In this document: positions 1 to 6,974 of the stretch, piece by piece | How positions within the stretch are numbered: the first letter of the stretch is position 1 | How the letters are laid out: each line of letters begins with the position of its first letter | From: an uncultured Lachnospiraceae bacterium | Lineage (GTDB): Bacteria; Bacillota; Clostridia; Lachnospirales; Lachnospiraceae | Direction of reading: 5' to 3' | Assembly (NCBI GenBank): GCA_910580005.1 | Contig: CAJTXH010000055.1 | Location: forward strand, 1 to 16,904 | DNA length: 16,904 nt | Program-made: the position numbers and the translations under genes | Notes under the pieces: generated by a model | Database searches by the model: none | The model's input: the letters and a program-made list of their open reading frames with translations, nothing else | What the model was told of the DNA's origin: nothing

Positions 1-52
1 AGTGCTGAAAGCACTGATTTGTTACTATGAAGCCGTAAGGCTGAATAGTAAC
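1..52. repeat. Two adjacent hairpins at the window edge, possible dispersed repeat or structured RNA
   Basis: The first hairpin is AGTGCT (1-6), loop GAA, AGCACT (10-15). The second pairs GTTACTAT (21-28) with ATAGTAAC (45-52). Inside it, GA (29-30) faces GA (43-44), which would give tandem sheared G-A pairs, followed by AGCC (31-34) paired with GGCT (39-42) and a GTAA tetraloop (35-38). As RNA this loop is a GNRA tetraloop (GUAA), so the element looks designed to fold as RNA. No T-run follows, so a simple intrinsic terminator is unlikely. It lies upstream of the purM promoter and may be the tail of an upstream gene's transcript or a copy of a genomic repeat. The left side is cut by the window. 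Confidence 0.5.
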
Positions 53-81
53 ATAACTGGAAATTGGATTATATTTTTTCA

Positions 82-110
82 ATGACAAACAGATTACTTT
101 ATGGTACAAT
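82..110 (+). promoter_or_regulatory. Likely sigma-A promoter of the purM operon
   Basis: The -35 candidate is ATGACA (82-87) and the -10 is TACAAT (105-110), with a 17-nt spacer. Transcription would start near 117 and give a leader of about 120 nt before the purM start. The start falls in an AT-rich imperfect palindrome (110-138). I see no purine (guanine/adenine) riboswitch and no recognisable PurR box in the leader, so how the operon senses purines is not visible here. Other pur genes could also be transcribed from further upstream. Confidence 0.5.
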
Positions 111-238
111 TAAATAAATTTTGGAAAAATTTAATTAAAATTGCCCTTGAGCATGTTTGGAATTGCTTATTGTTGCATATTTACCATACCAGGGGATGAA
201 TTTTCAAATGCGCTCTTACAGGCAGAATGGAGGCAGTA

Positions 239-1267
239 ATGGATTATAAAAATGCAGGTGTTGACATTGAAGCAGGCTATAAAGCTGTTGAACTTATGAA
301 AAAACATATTGACAGTACAATGCGTAGTGAAGTTTTAGGAGGGATTGGCGGTTTTTCAGGTGCATTTTCAATAGAACCATTTAAGAAAATGGAAGAGCCA
401 GTGCTTGTGTCAGGTACAGATGGTGTTGGGACTAAGTTAAAAATTGCCTTTGAGATGGACAAACATGATACAGTAGGGATTGACTGTGTTGCAATGTGTG
501 TAAATGACATTGCATGTACTGGGGGAGAGCCATTATTTTTCCTTGATTATATAGCATGTGGAAAAAATAAGCCAGACAAAATTGCAGGTATTGTAAGCGG
601 CATTGCTGAAGGATGCAGGCAGTCAGGTGCTGCGCTTATTGGTGGTGAAACAGCAGAAATGCCTGGTTTTTATCCTGTGGATGAGTATGACCTTGCTGGC
701 TTTGCAGTTGGCATTGCAGACCGTAAAAGAATGATTACAGGGGAAAATATAAAGCCAGGTGATATTATAGTTGGAATTGCATCATCAGGCATACACAGCA
801 ATGGTTTTTCACTTGTGCGCAAGGTGTTTGATGTTAGTAAAGAAAATCTTTCAAGGACTTTTGAGTCACTTGGAGGCAGAAGCCTTGGTGAAGCGCTTCT
901 TGAACCTACAAAAATATATGTTAATGCATTAAGGACAGTTAAAGAAGGCGGTGTTACTATAAAAGGATGCTGCCATATTACAGGCGGTGGTTTTTATGAA
1001 AATATACCACGCATGCTGCCAGGAAATGTAAATGTACAGATAAATACAGATAGTTATGAAGTGCCTTCTATATTTAATATGCTTGCAAAAGATGGTGATA
1101 TTGCAAAGGAAGCAATGTATAACACATTTAATATGGGTATTGGAATGATGGTTGCAATAAATGAAGCTGATGCAGATAAGGCTGTAAGCCTTATAAATGC
1201 CTCAGGGCAGAATGCATATATAATTGGTGAAGTAATAGAAGGTGAAAAAGGGGTTACATTAATATAA
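239..1267 (+). CDS. purM: Phosphoribosylformylglycinamidine cyclo-ligase (AIR synthetase)
   Basis: PurM closes the imidazole ring in purine synthesis: FGAM + ATP gives AIR + ADP + Pi, in the cytosol. The 342-aa product has the normal family length. Visible motifs are SGTDGVGTKL (58-67), the MCVNDIACTGGEPLFFLDY stretch (86-104) and GGETAEMPGFY (135-145), all nucleotide- and metal-binding segments of the AIRS/PurM fold. An in-frame ATG lies 12 nt upstream at 227, but the Shine-Dalgarno sequence TGGAGG (228-233) overlaps it and sits 5 nt before the ATG at 239. The protein then begins MDYKNAGVDIEAGYK, the usual PurM N-terminus, so 239 is the better start. It is the first gene of purM-purN-purD-glyA; purN follows after 20 nt. 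Identification is near certain. Confidence 0.97.
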   Translation: MDYKNAGVDIEAGYKAVELMKKHIDSTMRSEVLGGIGGFSGAFSIEPFKKMEEPVLVSGTDGVGTKLKIAFEMDKHDTVGIDCVAMCVNDIACTGGEPLFFLDYIACGKNKPDKIAGIVSGIAEGCRQSGAALIGGETAEMPGFYPVDEYDLAGFAVGIADRKRMITGENIKPGDIIVGIASSGIHSNGFSLVRKVFDVSKENLSRTFESLGGRSLGEALLEPTKIYVNALRTVKEGGVTIKGCCHITGGGFYENIPRMLPGNVNVQINTDSYEVPSIFNMLAKDGDIAKEAMYNTFNMGIGMMVAINEADADKAVSLINASGQNAYIIGEVIEGEKGVTLI

Positions 1268-1287
1268 TAGAAAGGCATGGTATTAAT

Positions 1288-1911
1288 ATGCAGAAGATAG
1301 CTGTATGTGTTTCTGGCGGCGGCACTAACCTTCAGGCAATTATAGACAGGATTGCAGATGGGACTATTAGGAATACAGAGGTTGCTGTGGTTATAAGTAA
1401 TAAAAAGGACGCATTTGCACTTGAACGTGCCAGGAATGCAGGGTTGCCTGCTGTCTGTGTTAGTCCTAAGGACTACCCGGACAGGGAAGGTTTTGCGGAT
1501 GCAATGACAAGCATATTCAGGGAGTACAATGTGGAGCTTATAGTATTTGCTGGTTATCTTGTAGTAGTCCCTGGCAGGATAATTAAAGAGTACAGAAACC
1601 GTATTATTAATATACACCCTTCACTTATCCCTTCACATTGCGGCATGGGATATTATGGATTAAAAGTACACGAAAGTGTACTTGCTGCTGGTAATAAAGT
1701 AACAGGTGCTACAGTTCATTTTGTGGATGAAGAAGCTGACCACGGACCAATTATACTACAAAAGGCAGTAGAAGTGTGTGAGGGTGATACCCCGCAAATA
1801 TTACAGAAACGTGTAATGGAACAGGCAGAATGGAAAATACTTCCAGAAGCCATTAATTTAATTGGCGAAGGAAGGGTATATATAGAAAATGGCATTGCAC
1901 ATATAAAATAA
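1288..1911 (+). CDS. purN: Phosphoribosylglycinamide formyltransferase (GAR transformylase)
   Basis: PurN transfers the formyl group of 10-formyl-THF to GAR, giving FGAR, the third step of purine synthesis. The 207-aa product starts MQKIAVCVSGGGTNLQAI, where SGGGTNL (9-15) is the phosphate-binding loop. The catalytic triad is present: Asn108 and His110 in NIHPSL and Asp151 in DEEADHGPI. The SD is modest (AGAAAGG, 1269-1275, about 12 nt before ATG), consistent with translation following purM. A nearer ATG at 1277 is out of frame. The residues after HPSLIP read SHCGMGYYGLKVHE rather than the KYPGLHTH form of E. coli; I recall the former as the Clostridia-type sequence, but have not checked this. 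Confidence 0.96.
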   Translation: MQKIAVCVSGGGTNLQAIIDRIADGTIRNTEVAVVISNKKDAFALERARNAGLPAVCVSPKDYPDREGFADAMTSIFREYNVELIVFAGYLVVVPGRIIKEYRNRIINIHPSLIPSHCGMGYYGLKVHESVLAAGNKVTGATVHFVDEEADHGPIILQKAVEVCEGDTPQILQKRVMEQAEWKILPEAINLIGEGRVYIENGIAHIK

Positions 1912-1960
1912 ATGTGCGTACCCCATCAGATACCAGAACAAGAGGAGGCAGATAAACAGT

Positions 1961-3232
1961 ATGAAAGTTTTAATAGTTGGAAGCGGCGGGCGTGAACATG
2001 CCATTGCTTACAGTGTTTCTAAAAGTAAAAGGGCGGACAAGATTTACTGTGCGCCAGGCAATGGCGGAATAGCAGAAATCGCAGAGTGTGTTAATATATC
2101 TGCAATGGAATTTGACAGGCTTGCAGATTTTGCACAGGATAATGCAATAGACCTTACAATAATTGGCATGGATGACCCACTTGCTGGTGGTATTGTTGAT
2201 GTATTTGAAGCAAGGGGGCTAAGGGTATTCGGGCCACGTAAAAATGCAGCGATAATTGAAGGCTCAAAAGGATTTTCAAAAGACCTTATGAAAAAATACA
2301 ATATACCTACATGCCATTATGAGAAATTCACATCCCCAGAGGAAGCTATTTTATATCTTGAAAATGCCAGTTTCCCTGTTGTATTAAAAGCAGACGGGCT
2401 TGCACTTGGCAAAGGCGTGCTTATTTGTAATAATTTACAGGAAGCAGAGGCAGGCGTTGCTGCACTTATGCTTGATAAGCAGTTTGGTGATGCAGGGGAT
2501 ACTATTGTAATAGAAGACTTTATTACAGGACCGGAAGTATCGGTTTTATGTTTCTGCGATGGCACACATATTAAGCCTATGACAAGTGCACAAGACCATA
2601 AACGTGCAAAGGATGGAGACCAGGGGCTTAATACTGGCGGCATGGGTACATTTTCGCCAAGCCCGTTTTATACAGAAGAGATACAGAAGTTCTGTGAGGA
2701 AAAGATTTACCAGCCAACAATGGATGCCATGAAGGCAGAGGGAAGGGATTTTACAGGAGTGCTTTTTGCAGGGCTTATGCTGACAGAGGAAGGCCCACGT
2801 GTGCTTGAATATAATGCAAGGTTTGGTGACCCGGAAGCCCAGGTAGTCCTTCCACGCATGAAAAATGATATTTTAGATGTAATTGATGCCTGTATAGACG
2901 GGAAACTGGACCAGATTGAACTTGAATTTGAGGATAATGCGGCTGTATGTGTTGTACTTGCATCGGACGGTTATCCAGAATATTATGAGAAGGGCAAGAT
3001 TATAACTGGGCTTGAAAATTTTGAGGGCAAGGATGGTTATTATGTGTTCCATTCAGGTACTAAAAAGACAGAAGATGGAATAGTGACAAACGGGGGCAGG
3101 GTGCTTGGTGTTACAGCCAAAGGCGCAAACCTTAAAGAAGCAAGGGCAAATGCCTATAAAGCAACAGAATGGGTGGAGTTTGATAATAAATATATGCGTA
3201 GTGATATTGGCAAATCTATTGACCAGGCATAA
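1961..3232 (+). CDS. purD: Phosphoribosylamine--glycine ligase (GAR synthetase)
   Basis: PurD joins glycine to phosphoribosylamine with ATP, giving GAR, the substrate of PurN. The protein has 423 aa, normal length. The N-terminal domain opens with VGSGGREHA (6-14). The ATP-grasp domain shows LKADGLALGKGV (142-153) and, further on, the EYNARFGDPEAQVVLPR metal- and ATP-binding segment. The common IGPEAPL motif is replaced by IGMDDPL (68-74), which I take as a lineage variant rather than a defect. The SD AGAGGAGG (1941-1948) lies 12 nt before ATG, longer than usual. The 49-nt gap to purN holds no gene; purH, often next to purD, is not here. The stop codon overlaps the SD of glyA. Confidence 0.96.
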   Translation: MKVLIVGSGGREHAIAYSVSKSKRADKIYCAPGNGGIAEIAECVNISAMEFDRLADFAQDNAIDLTIIGMDDPLAGGIVDVFEARGLRVFGPRKNAAIIEGSKGFSKDLMKKYNIPTCHYEKFTSPEEAILYLENASFPVVLKADGLALGKGVLICNNLQEAEAGVAALMLDKQFGDAGDTIVIEDFITGPEVSVLCFCDGTHIKPMTSAQDHKRAKDGDQGLNTGGMGTFSPSPFYTEEIQKFCEEKIYQPTMDAMKAEGRDFTGVLFAGLMLTEEGPRVLEYNARFGDPEAQVVLPRMKNDILDVIDACIDGKLDQIELEFEDNAAVCVVLASDGYPEYYEKGKIITGLENFEGKDGYYVFHSGTKKTEDGIVTNGGRVLGVTAKGANLKEARANAYKATEWVEFDNKYMRSDIGKSIDQA

Positions 3233-3244
3233 AGGAGGAAGAAC

Positions 3245-4486
3245 ATGTATTCATTTGATGAAGTTAAAAATTTTGACCCAGAAATAGCAAAAGCTATAGA
3301 GCAGGAAACAGGAAGGCAGAGGGATAATATAGAGCTTATTGCTTCTGAAAACCTTGTAAGCAAGGCTGTTATGGCAGCAATGGGAAGCACACTTACTAAT
3401 AAATACGCAGAAGGCTATCCAGGTAAAAGATACTATGGCGGATGCCAGTATGTTGATGTTGCTGAAGACCTTGCAAGGGACAGGGCAATGGAGCTTTTTG
3501 GCTGCACATATGCTAATGTACAGCCACATTCAGGTGCACAGGCAAATATGACAGTATTTTTTGCACTTATGGAGCCAGGTGACACATTTATGGGCATGAA
3601 TCTTGACCATGGTGGACACCTTACACATGGAAGCCCTGTAAACCTGTCTGGCAAATATTTTAAATGTGTGCCTTATGGTGTAAATGATGAAGGCTTTATT
3701 GACTATGATGAAGTAGAGCGCATTGCTAAAGAGAGCCATCCTAAGTTAATAATAGCAGGTGCAAGTGCATATGCACGCAAAATTGATTTTAAACGCTTCA
3801 GGGAGATTGCAGACAGTGTTGGTGCTTATCTTATGGTTGACATGGCACATATTGCAGGGCTTGTTGCATCAGGATACCATGAAAGCCCTATACCTTATGC
3901 GCATGTTACAACAACTACCACACATAAAACACTGCGTGGGCCACGTGGCGGCATGATACTTTCAAGCAAGGAATTTGCAGAAGAGCATAAGCTTAATAAA
4001 GCATTATTCCCTGGGATACAAGGTGGGCCTCTTATGCATGTTATTGCTGCAAAGGCGGTATGTTTTAAAGAAGCATTAGACCCTTCATTTAAGGAATATG
4101 GTAAAAATATAATTGACAATGCACAGGCGCTTTGTAAAGGACTGCAGGACAGAGGCATTAAAATTGTATCAGGTGGCACAGACAACCATCTTATGCTTGT
4201 AGACCTTGCGGATAAAGGGCTTACAGGCAAGGAAGTTGAAAAGTGGCTGGATGAAGCGCATATTACATGTAATAAAAATACAATTCCAAACGACCCACAG
4301 TCACCATTTGTAACAAGTGGTATACGTCTTGGTACTGCTGCAATTACAACAAGAGGATTTAAAACGGATGATGCTGACAAAGTTGCTGAGGCAATAGCAA
4401 TGGTTATTGAAAATCCAGAAGGCAATAAAGCAAAGGCAGCAGAAATTGTAAAATCATTAACAGATAAATATCCGCTTTATGAATAA
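3245..4486 (+). CDS. glyA: Serine hydroxymethyltransferase
   Basis: This PLP enzyme converts serine + THF to glycine + 5,10-methylene-THF. The 413-aa product is normal for bacterial SHMT. Motifs include IASENLVSKAV (32-42), NVQPHSGAQAN (91-101), MVDMAHIAGLV (197-207, cofactor-ring Asp199) and TTTTTHKTLRGPRGG, in which Lys228 is the Schiff-base lysine. The AAAGGAGG SD (3231-3238) overlaps the purD TAA and sits 6 nt before ATG, so the genes are probably translationally coupled. This placement fits supply logic: glycine feeds PurD, and the folate-bound C1 unit feeds PurN once converted to 10-formyl-THF. The operon ends here with a terminator. A 9-bp inverted repeat (4481-4489 with 4507-4515) overlaps the stop codon. 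Confidence 0.97.
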   Translation: MYSFDEVKNFDPEIAKAIEQETGRQRDNIELIASENLVSKAVMAAMGSTLTNKYAEGYPGKRYYGGCQYVDVAEDLARDRAMELFGCTYANVQPHSGAQANMTVFFALMEPGDTFMGMNLDHGGHLTHGSPVNLSGKYFKCVPYGVNDEGFIDYDEVERIAKESHPKLIIAGASAYARKIDFKRFREIADSVGAYLMVDMAHIAGLVASGYHESPIPYAHVTTTTTHKTLRGPRGGMILSSKEFAEEHKLNKALFPGIQGGPLMHVIAAKAVCFKEALDPSFKEYGKNIIDNAQALCKGLQDRGIKIVSGGTDNHLMLVDLADKGLTGKEVEKWLDEAHITCNKNTIPNDPQSPFVTSGIRLGTAAITTRGFKTDDADKVAEAIAMVIENPEGNKAKAAEIVKSLTDKYPLYE

Positions 4487-4524
4487 TAAATTCCGTTAAA
4501 TAAGGATTATTATTCCATGCAGGG

Positions 4525-4567
4525 AACAAAATCCAGGCAGAAAAATTCTGTCTGGATTTGTTTATTT
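4525..4567. terminator. Strong intrinsic terminator after glyA, probably bidirectional
   Basis: A long stem pairs AAATCCAGGCAGAA (4529-4542) with TTCTGTCTGGATTT (4546-4559), with one G-T pair and an AAA loop. It is followed on the + strand by TTTGTTTATTT. The stem is also preceded by A-rich sequence, so it could stop transcripts from the minus-strand TetR remnant, whose stop codon is at 4566-4568. It lies about 40 nt after the glyA stop. Confidence 0.85.
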
Positions 4568-4667
4568 AAAACGCTTTTAAATCTTGTTTGATATTGAACA
4601 ATACAGATGCAGCAGAAGCAATTTTTTCCCTGTGTGCACTTTTTGGTTCTTTTTTTTTGCGTCCCAT
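4566..4667 (-). pseudogene. Truncated TetR-family regulator remnant (N-terminal 33 codons)
   Basis: Read on the minus strand, a 33-codon frame opens MGRKKKEPKSAHREKIASAA and continues SVLF. The basic start followed by REKI-x-SAA-x-x-LF is the standard first helix of TetR-family DNA-binding domains. After LF the homology stops: nine residues (NIKQDLKAF) precede a TAA, and the helix-turn-helix and ligand domain are missing because the frame runs into the glyA terminator. I saw no TetR continuation in the other two frames. Expression signals look intact: SD GGAGG (plus-strand CCTCC at 4674-4678) 6 nt before ATG, and a consensus-like promoter 36 nt upstream. The three lysine codons are a run of nine A's. 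I infer a deletion remnant of a regulator once divergent from the MarR-MATE operon. A functional micropeptide is possible but less likely. Confidence 0.65.
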
Positions 4668-4702
4668 ATTCTGCCTCCAGTTATTAATTAAACTATGGGG
4701 TA

Positions 4703-4731
4703 ACTATAACTATTATAAAAGTAATTGTCAA
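4703..4731 (-). promoter_or_regulatory. Promoter of the TetR remnant (minus strand)
   Basis: On the minus strand TTGACA (plus-strand TGTCAA, 4726-4731) and TATAGT (plus-strand ACTATA, 4703-4708) are separated by exactly 17 nt. Transcription would start about 30 nt before the ATG at 4667. It points away from marR. Confidence 0.55.
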
Positions 4732-4788
4732 TTAAAATTCTGTAAAATAAACAACTGCTATATAAGCATTTATAACTAGTTGGCTGAA

Positions 4789-4809
4789 AACCATTTTTCT
4801 ATAATGGTT
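4789..4809. repeat. Inverted repeat between the divergent promoters
   Basis: AACCATT (4789-4795) and AATGGTT (4803-4809) flank a 7-nt AT loop. It lies between the minus-strand promoter at 4703-4731 and the marR promoter at 4854-4882, so it could be an operator for a regulator of either unit, or the ancestral TetR site. Nothing in the sequence decides this. Confidence 0.35.
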
Positions 4810-4853
4810 ATGGATAAAAATCCTTAATTTTTCGTGATTTTATAATAAATCAT

Positions 4854-4882
4854 TTGACAAAATATAAGGAATATATTATACT
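4854..4882 (+). promoter_or_regulatory. Promoter of the marR-MATE operon
   Basis: TTGACA (4854-4859) and TATACT (4877-4882) with a 17-nt spacer are close to the sigma-A consensus. Transcription would start near 4889, about 40 nt before marR, directly in front of the palindrome at 4893-4904. Confidence 0.75.
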
Positions 4883-4892
4883 GCCATATAAG

Positions 4893-4904
4893 TCCGATTT
4901 CGGA
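4893..4904. promoter_or_regulatory. Probable MarR operator palindrome
   Basis: TCCGA-TT-TCGGA is a perfect 5-bp inverted repeat just after the predicted transcription start of marR. MarR-family proteins usually bind short palindromes overlapping their own promoter, so repression of marR and the pump by the downstream gene product is the simplest reading. It is CG-rich against a very AT-rich background, which supports selection for it. Confidence 0.6.
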
Positions 4905-4930
4905 TAACAAAGTATGGAAGGAGGCACTAA

Positions 4931-5404
4931 ATGGCAGGAAAAGACCAGAATACAGAAGATAGCAATAACAAGATTATTAACAAGAAACTTTCAGAGTATA
5001 ACAGCATTATTAAGGAAAATGAGGGAATATACCGCAGGGTTGCAAAAAAGAACGGGCTCTCTGACAGTGCTTTCTGGATATTGTATATGATGTGTGAAGA
5101 AGAGGGAAAACTTACACAAAGTACAGTTTGTGATACATTCTGCCAGCCTAAGCAGACTGTAAATTCTGCACTTAAGAAATTAGAGAAAGAGGGATTTGTA
5201 AAATTAGAAACAGTAGCTGGAAGTAATGGGAAACATATAAATTTCACACAGAAAGGCTGGAAATTTGCAAAACAGACAATTTACAGGGTTATTGCAAGTG
5301 AACAGAAAGCTATTGATGGTTTAACCTTAAAAGAACAGGAGGAATTTTTCCGTTTATTCCGTAAGTTTACAAAGCTGTTAAAAGAAAACATGGAGGAGAT
5401 ATAG
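4931..5404 (+). CDS. MarR-family transcriptional regulator
   Basis: This 157-aa protein has the helical, winged-helix layout of MarR regulators. An N-terminal dimerisation helix (about 15-40) is followed by a helix rich in aromatic residues (SDSAFWILYMM, 44-54), the helix-turn-helix with recognition helix PKQTVNSALKKLEKEGFV (73-90), and the wing ETVAGSNGKHINFTQKG (93-109). C-terminal helices follow. The start is set by AAGGAGG (4918-4924) 6 nt before ATG. The MATE pump gene follows after 22 nt with its own strong SD, so the two form an operon. The arrangement parallels mepR-mepA of Staphylococcus aureus, where the MarR protein represses the MATE pump until a toxic cation binds. I infer the same role here; the ligand is unknown. 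Confidence 0.9.
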   Translation: MAGKDQNTEDSNNKIINKKLSEYNSIIKENEGIYRRVAKKNGLSDSAFWILYMMCEEEGKLTQSTVCDTFCQPKQTVNSALKKLEKEGFVKLETVAGSNGKHINFTQKGWKFAKQTIYRVIASEQKAIDGLTLKEQEEFFRLFRKFTKLLKENMEEI

Positions 5405-5426
5405 TATTGGTTTAAGGAGGATTAAA

Positions 5427-6758
5427 ATGGGTATACAATTATCTGACAGGTTTACATTAAAGAAGTTACTCCGCTTTTGTTTTCCACCAATTGTAATGAT
5501 GGTTTTTACTTCAATTTATGGTGTAGTGGACGGGTTGTTTGTATCCAACTTTGTAGGCAAAGTGCCATTTGCAGCAGTAAACCTGGTTATGCCATTTATT
5601 ATGGTAATTGGCGGCATAGGTTTTATGATTGGTACTGGTGGAAGTGCACTTGTTGCCAAAACGGCAGGTGAAGGAGATAAAGTTAATGCAAACCGTTATT
5701 TTACAATGATGATAAAACTTACAATTATTTTGGGTATTATATTTTCTATTATAGGTGTTATTTTTATAAAGCAGATAGCAGTAATGCTTGGTGCAACAGA
5801 TGCAATGCTTGGTGACTGTATTGTATATGGAAGAATTGCGTTATCATTTAATACGGTTTTTATGTTGCAAAGTGTGTTCCAGACATTCCTTACAACAGCT
5901 GAAAAGCCAGAACTAGGCTTAATTACAACAGTTTCTGCTGGTGTCACAAATATGTTGCTTGATGCACTGCTTGTAGGTGTTTTCAGATGGGGTGTAGCAG
6001 GTGCGGCACTGGCTACAGGTATAAGCGAATGTGTTGGCGGTGCTATTCCGTTAATTTATTTCCTGCGTCCTAACAGCAGTCTTTTACAGCTTGTCAGTAC
6101 AAAGTTTGAGGCCAGGGTATTATTAAAAGCATGTACAAATGGCTCTTCAGAGCTTATGTCAAATATATCTTCATCTTTTGTAAGTATGCTTTATAACTTC
6201 CAGCTTCTTAAATTTGCCGGGGAAGATGGTGTTGCAGTTTATGGTGTGCTTATGTATATACAGTTTATTTTTATAGCAATATTTATCGGGTATACAATAG
6301 GGACATCACCAATAGCAGGATATAATTATGGTGCAAAGAACCATAAAGAATTAAAAAGCCTGCTTAAAAAAAGCTGGCTGCTTATGCTTGTAGCAGGAAT
6401 TAGTATGATGTTACTTGCACAGGTGCTGGCATACCCGCTTGCAAAGATTTTTACTGGATATGATGCAGAACTTTTTGAAATGACAAGACATGCTTTCAGG
6501 ATATTTTCATTTTCATTTATCCTGGCAGGAATAAATATTTTTACATCTTCATTTTTTACCGCATTAAATAATGGTGCTATTTCAGCAGCAGTGTCATTTC
6601 TGCGTACATTAGTGTTCCAGACTGCCTCTGTATTGCTGCTTCCATTAATATTTAGGCTGGATGGCATATGGTGTGCAAATGTGGTTGCAGAAGTGTTTGC
6701 ATTTATAATATCACAAACATTTCTGTTTATTAACAGAAAGAAATACCACTATATGTAA
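5427..6758 (+). CDS. MATE-family multidrug efflux transporter (MepA-like)
   Basis: The 443-aa protein is almost entirely hydrophobic with about 12 membrane helices in two related halves, the normal MATE length. The N-terminus LKKLLRFCFPPIVMMVFTSIYGVVDGLFVS matches the first helices of the DinF/NorM/MepA group, and the following GGIGFMIGTGGSALVAKTAGEGDKVNANRYF contains the conserved GTGGSAL segment and cytoplasmic loop. MATE proteins export drugs or other organic cations in exchange for Na+ or H+. The SD TAAGGAGG (5413-5420) is 6 nt before ATG. It follows the MarR gene in one operon and is its likely target. No strong terminator follows, only a weak 5-bp ATACT/AGTAT stem near 6765-6780. The substrate cannot be read from the sequence. 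Confidence 0.9.
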   Translation: MGIQLSDRFTLKKLLRFCFPPIVMMVFTSIYGVVDGLFVSNFVGKVPFAAVNLVMPFIMVIGGIGFMIGTGGSALVAKTAGEGDKVNANRYFTMMIKLTIILGIIFSIIGVIFIKQIAVMLGATDAMLGDCIVYGRIALSFNTVFMLQSVFQTFLTTAEKPELGLITTVSAGVTNMLLDALLVGVFRWGVAGAALATGISECVGGAIPLIYFLRPNSSLLQLVSTKFEARVLLKACTNGSSELMSNISSSFVSMLYNFQLLKFAGEDGVAVYGVLMYIQFIFIAIFIGYTIGTSPIAGYNYGAKNHKELKSLLKKSWLLMLVAGISMMLLAQVLAYPLAKIFTGYDAELFEMTRHAFRIFSFSFILAGINIFTSSFFTALNNGAISAAVSFLRTLVFQTASVLLLPLIFRLDGIWCANVVAEVFAFIISQTFLFINRKKYHYM

Positions 6759-6974
6759 TACTTTATATTTAGTATAAAAAAATAAGATTTTATAGAATAT
6801 TATGTGGTTTAATGGAGGCTGGATTAAATGTTTCTTTAGATTTAAAATATAATTATCATAGTTACGACATTCAAAATAATATATTTTATAAATATATTGC
6901 CAGGAAAAAACTTTAGGATGATAAAGATAAAATGCAACAGGAGATTTTTTATATAGAAAGGACAAGATGGTAAA

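Noticed and set aside
111..238. Purine riboswitch in the purM leader
   Set aside because: I looked for the conserved junction sequences and loop pairs of the purine aptamer and did not find them.
196..249. A 17-codon upstream frame overlapping the purM start
   Set aside because: The only purine-rich sequence touches its ATG directly, so spacing is wrong; the purM SD lies inside it. Chance is the simpler explanation.
1054..1617. A 187-codon minus-strand frame across the purM-purN junction
   Set aside because: It spans two firmly identified genes on the other strand, has no family motif and reads like an antisense shadow.
4588..4779. A 63-codon plus-strand frame between glyA and marR
   Set aside because: It has no ribosome site, its composition is low-complexity, and its first part is the antisense of the TetR remnant, which has a recognisable family motif and proper signals.
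6759..6790. Possible terminator after the MATE gene
   Set aside because: The stem ATACT/AGTAT is only 5 bp and AT-only; too weak to call.
6814..6839. GGAGG followed 9 nt later by an ATG-Phe-Leu-stop mini-frame
   Set aside because: Four codons including the stop are not evidence of a gene, and no attenuator structure accompanies it.
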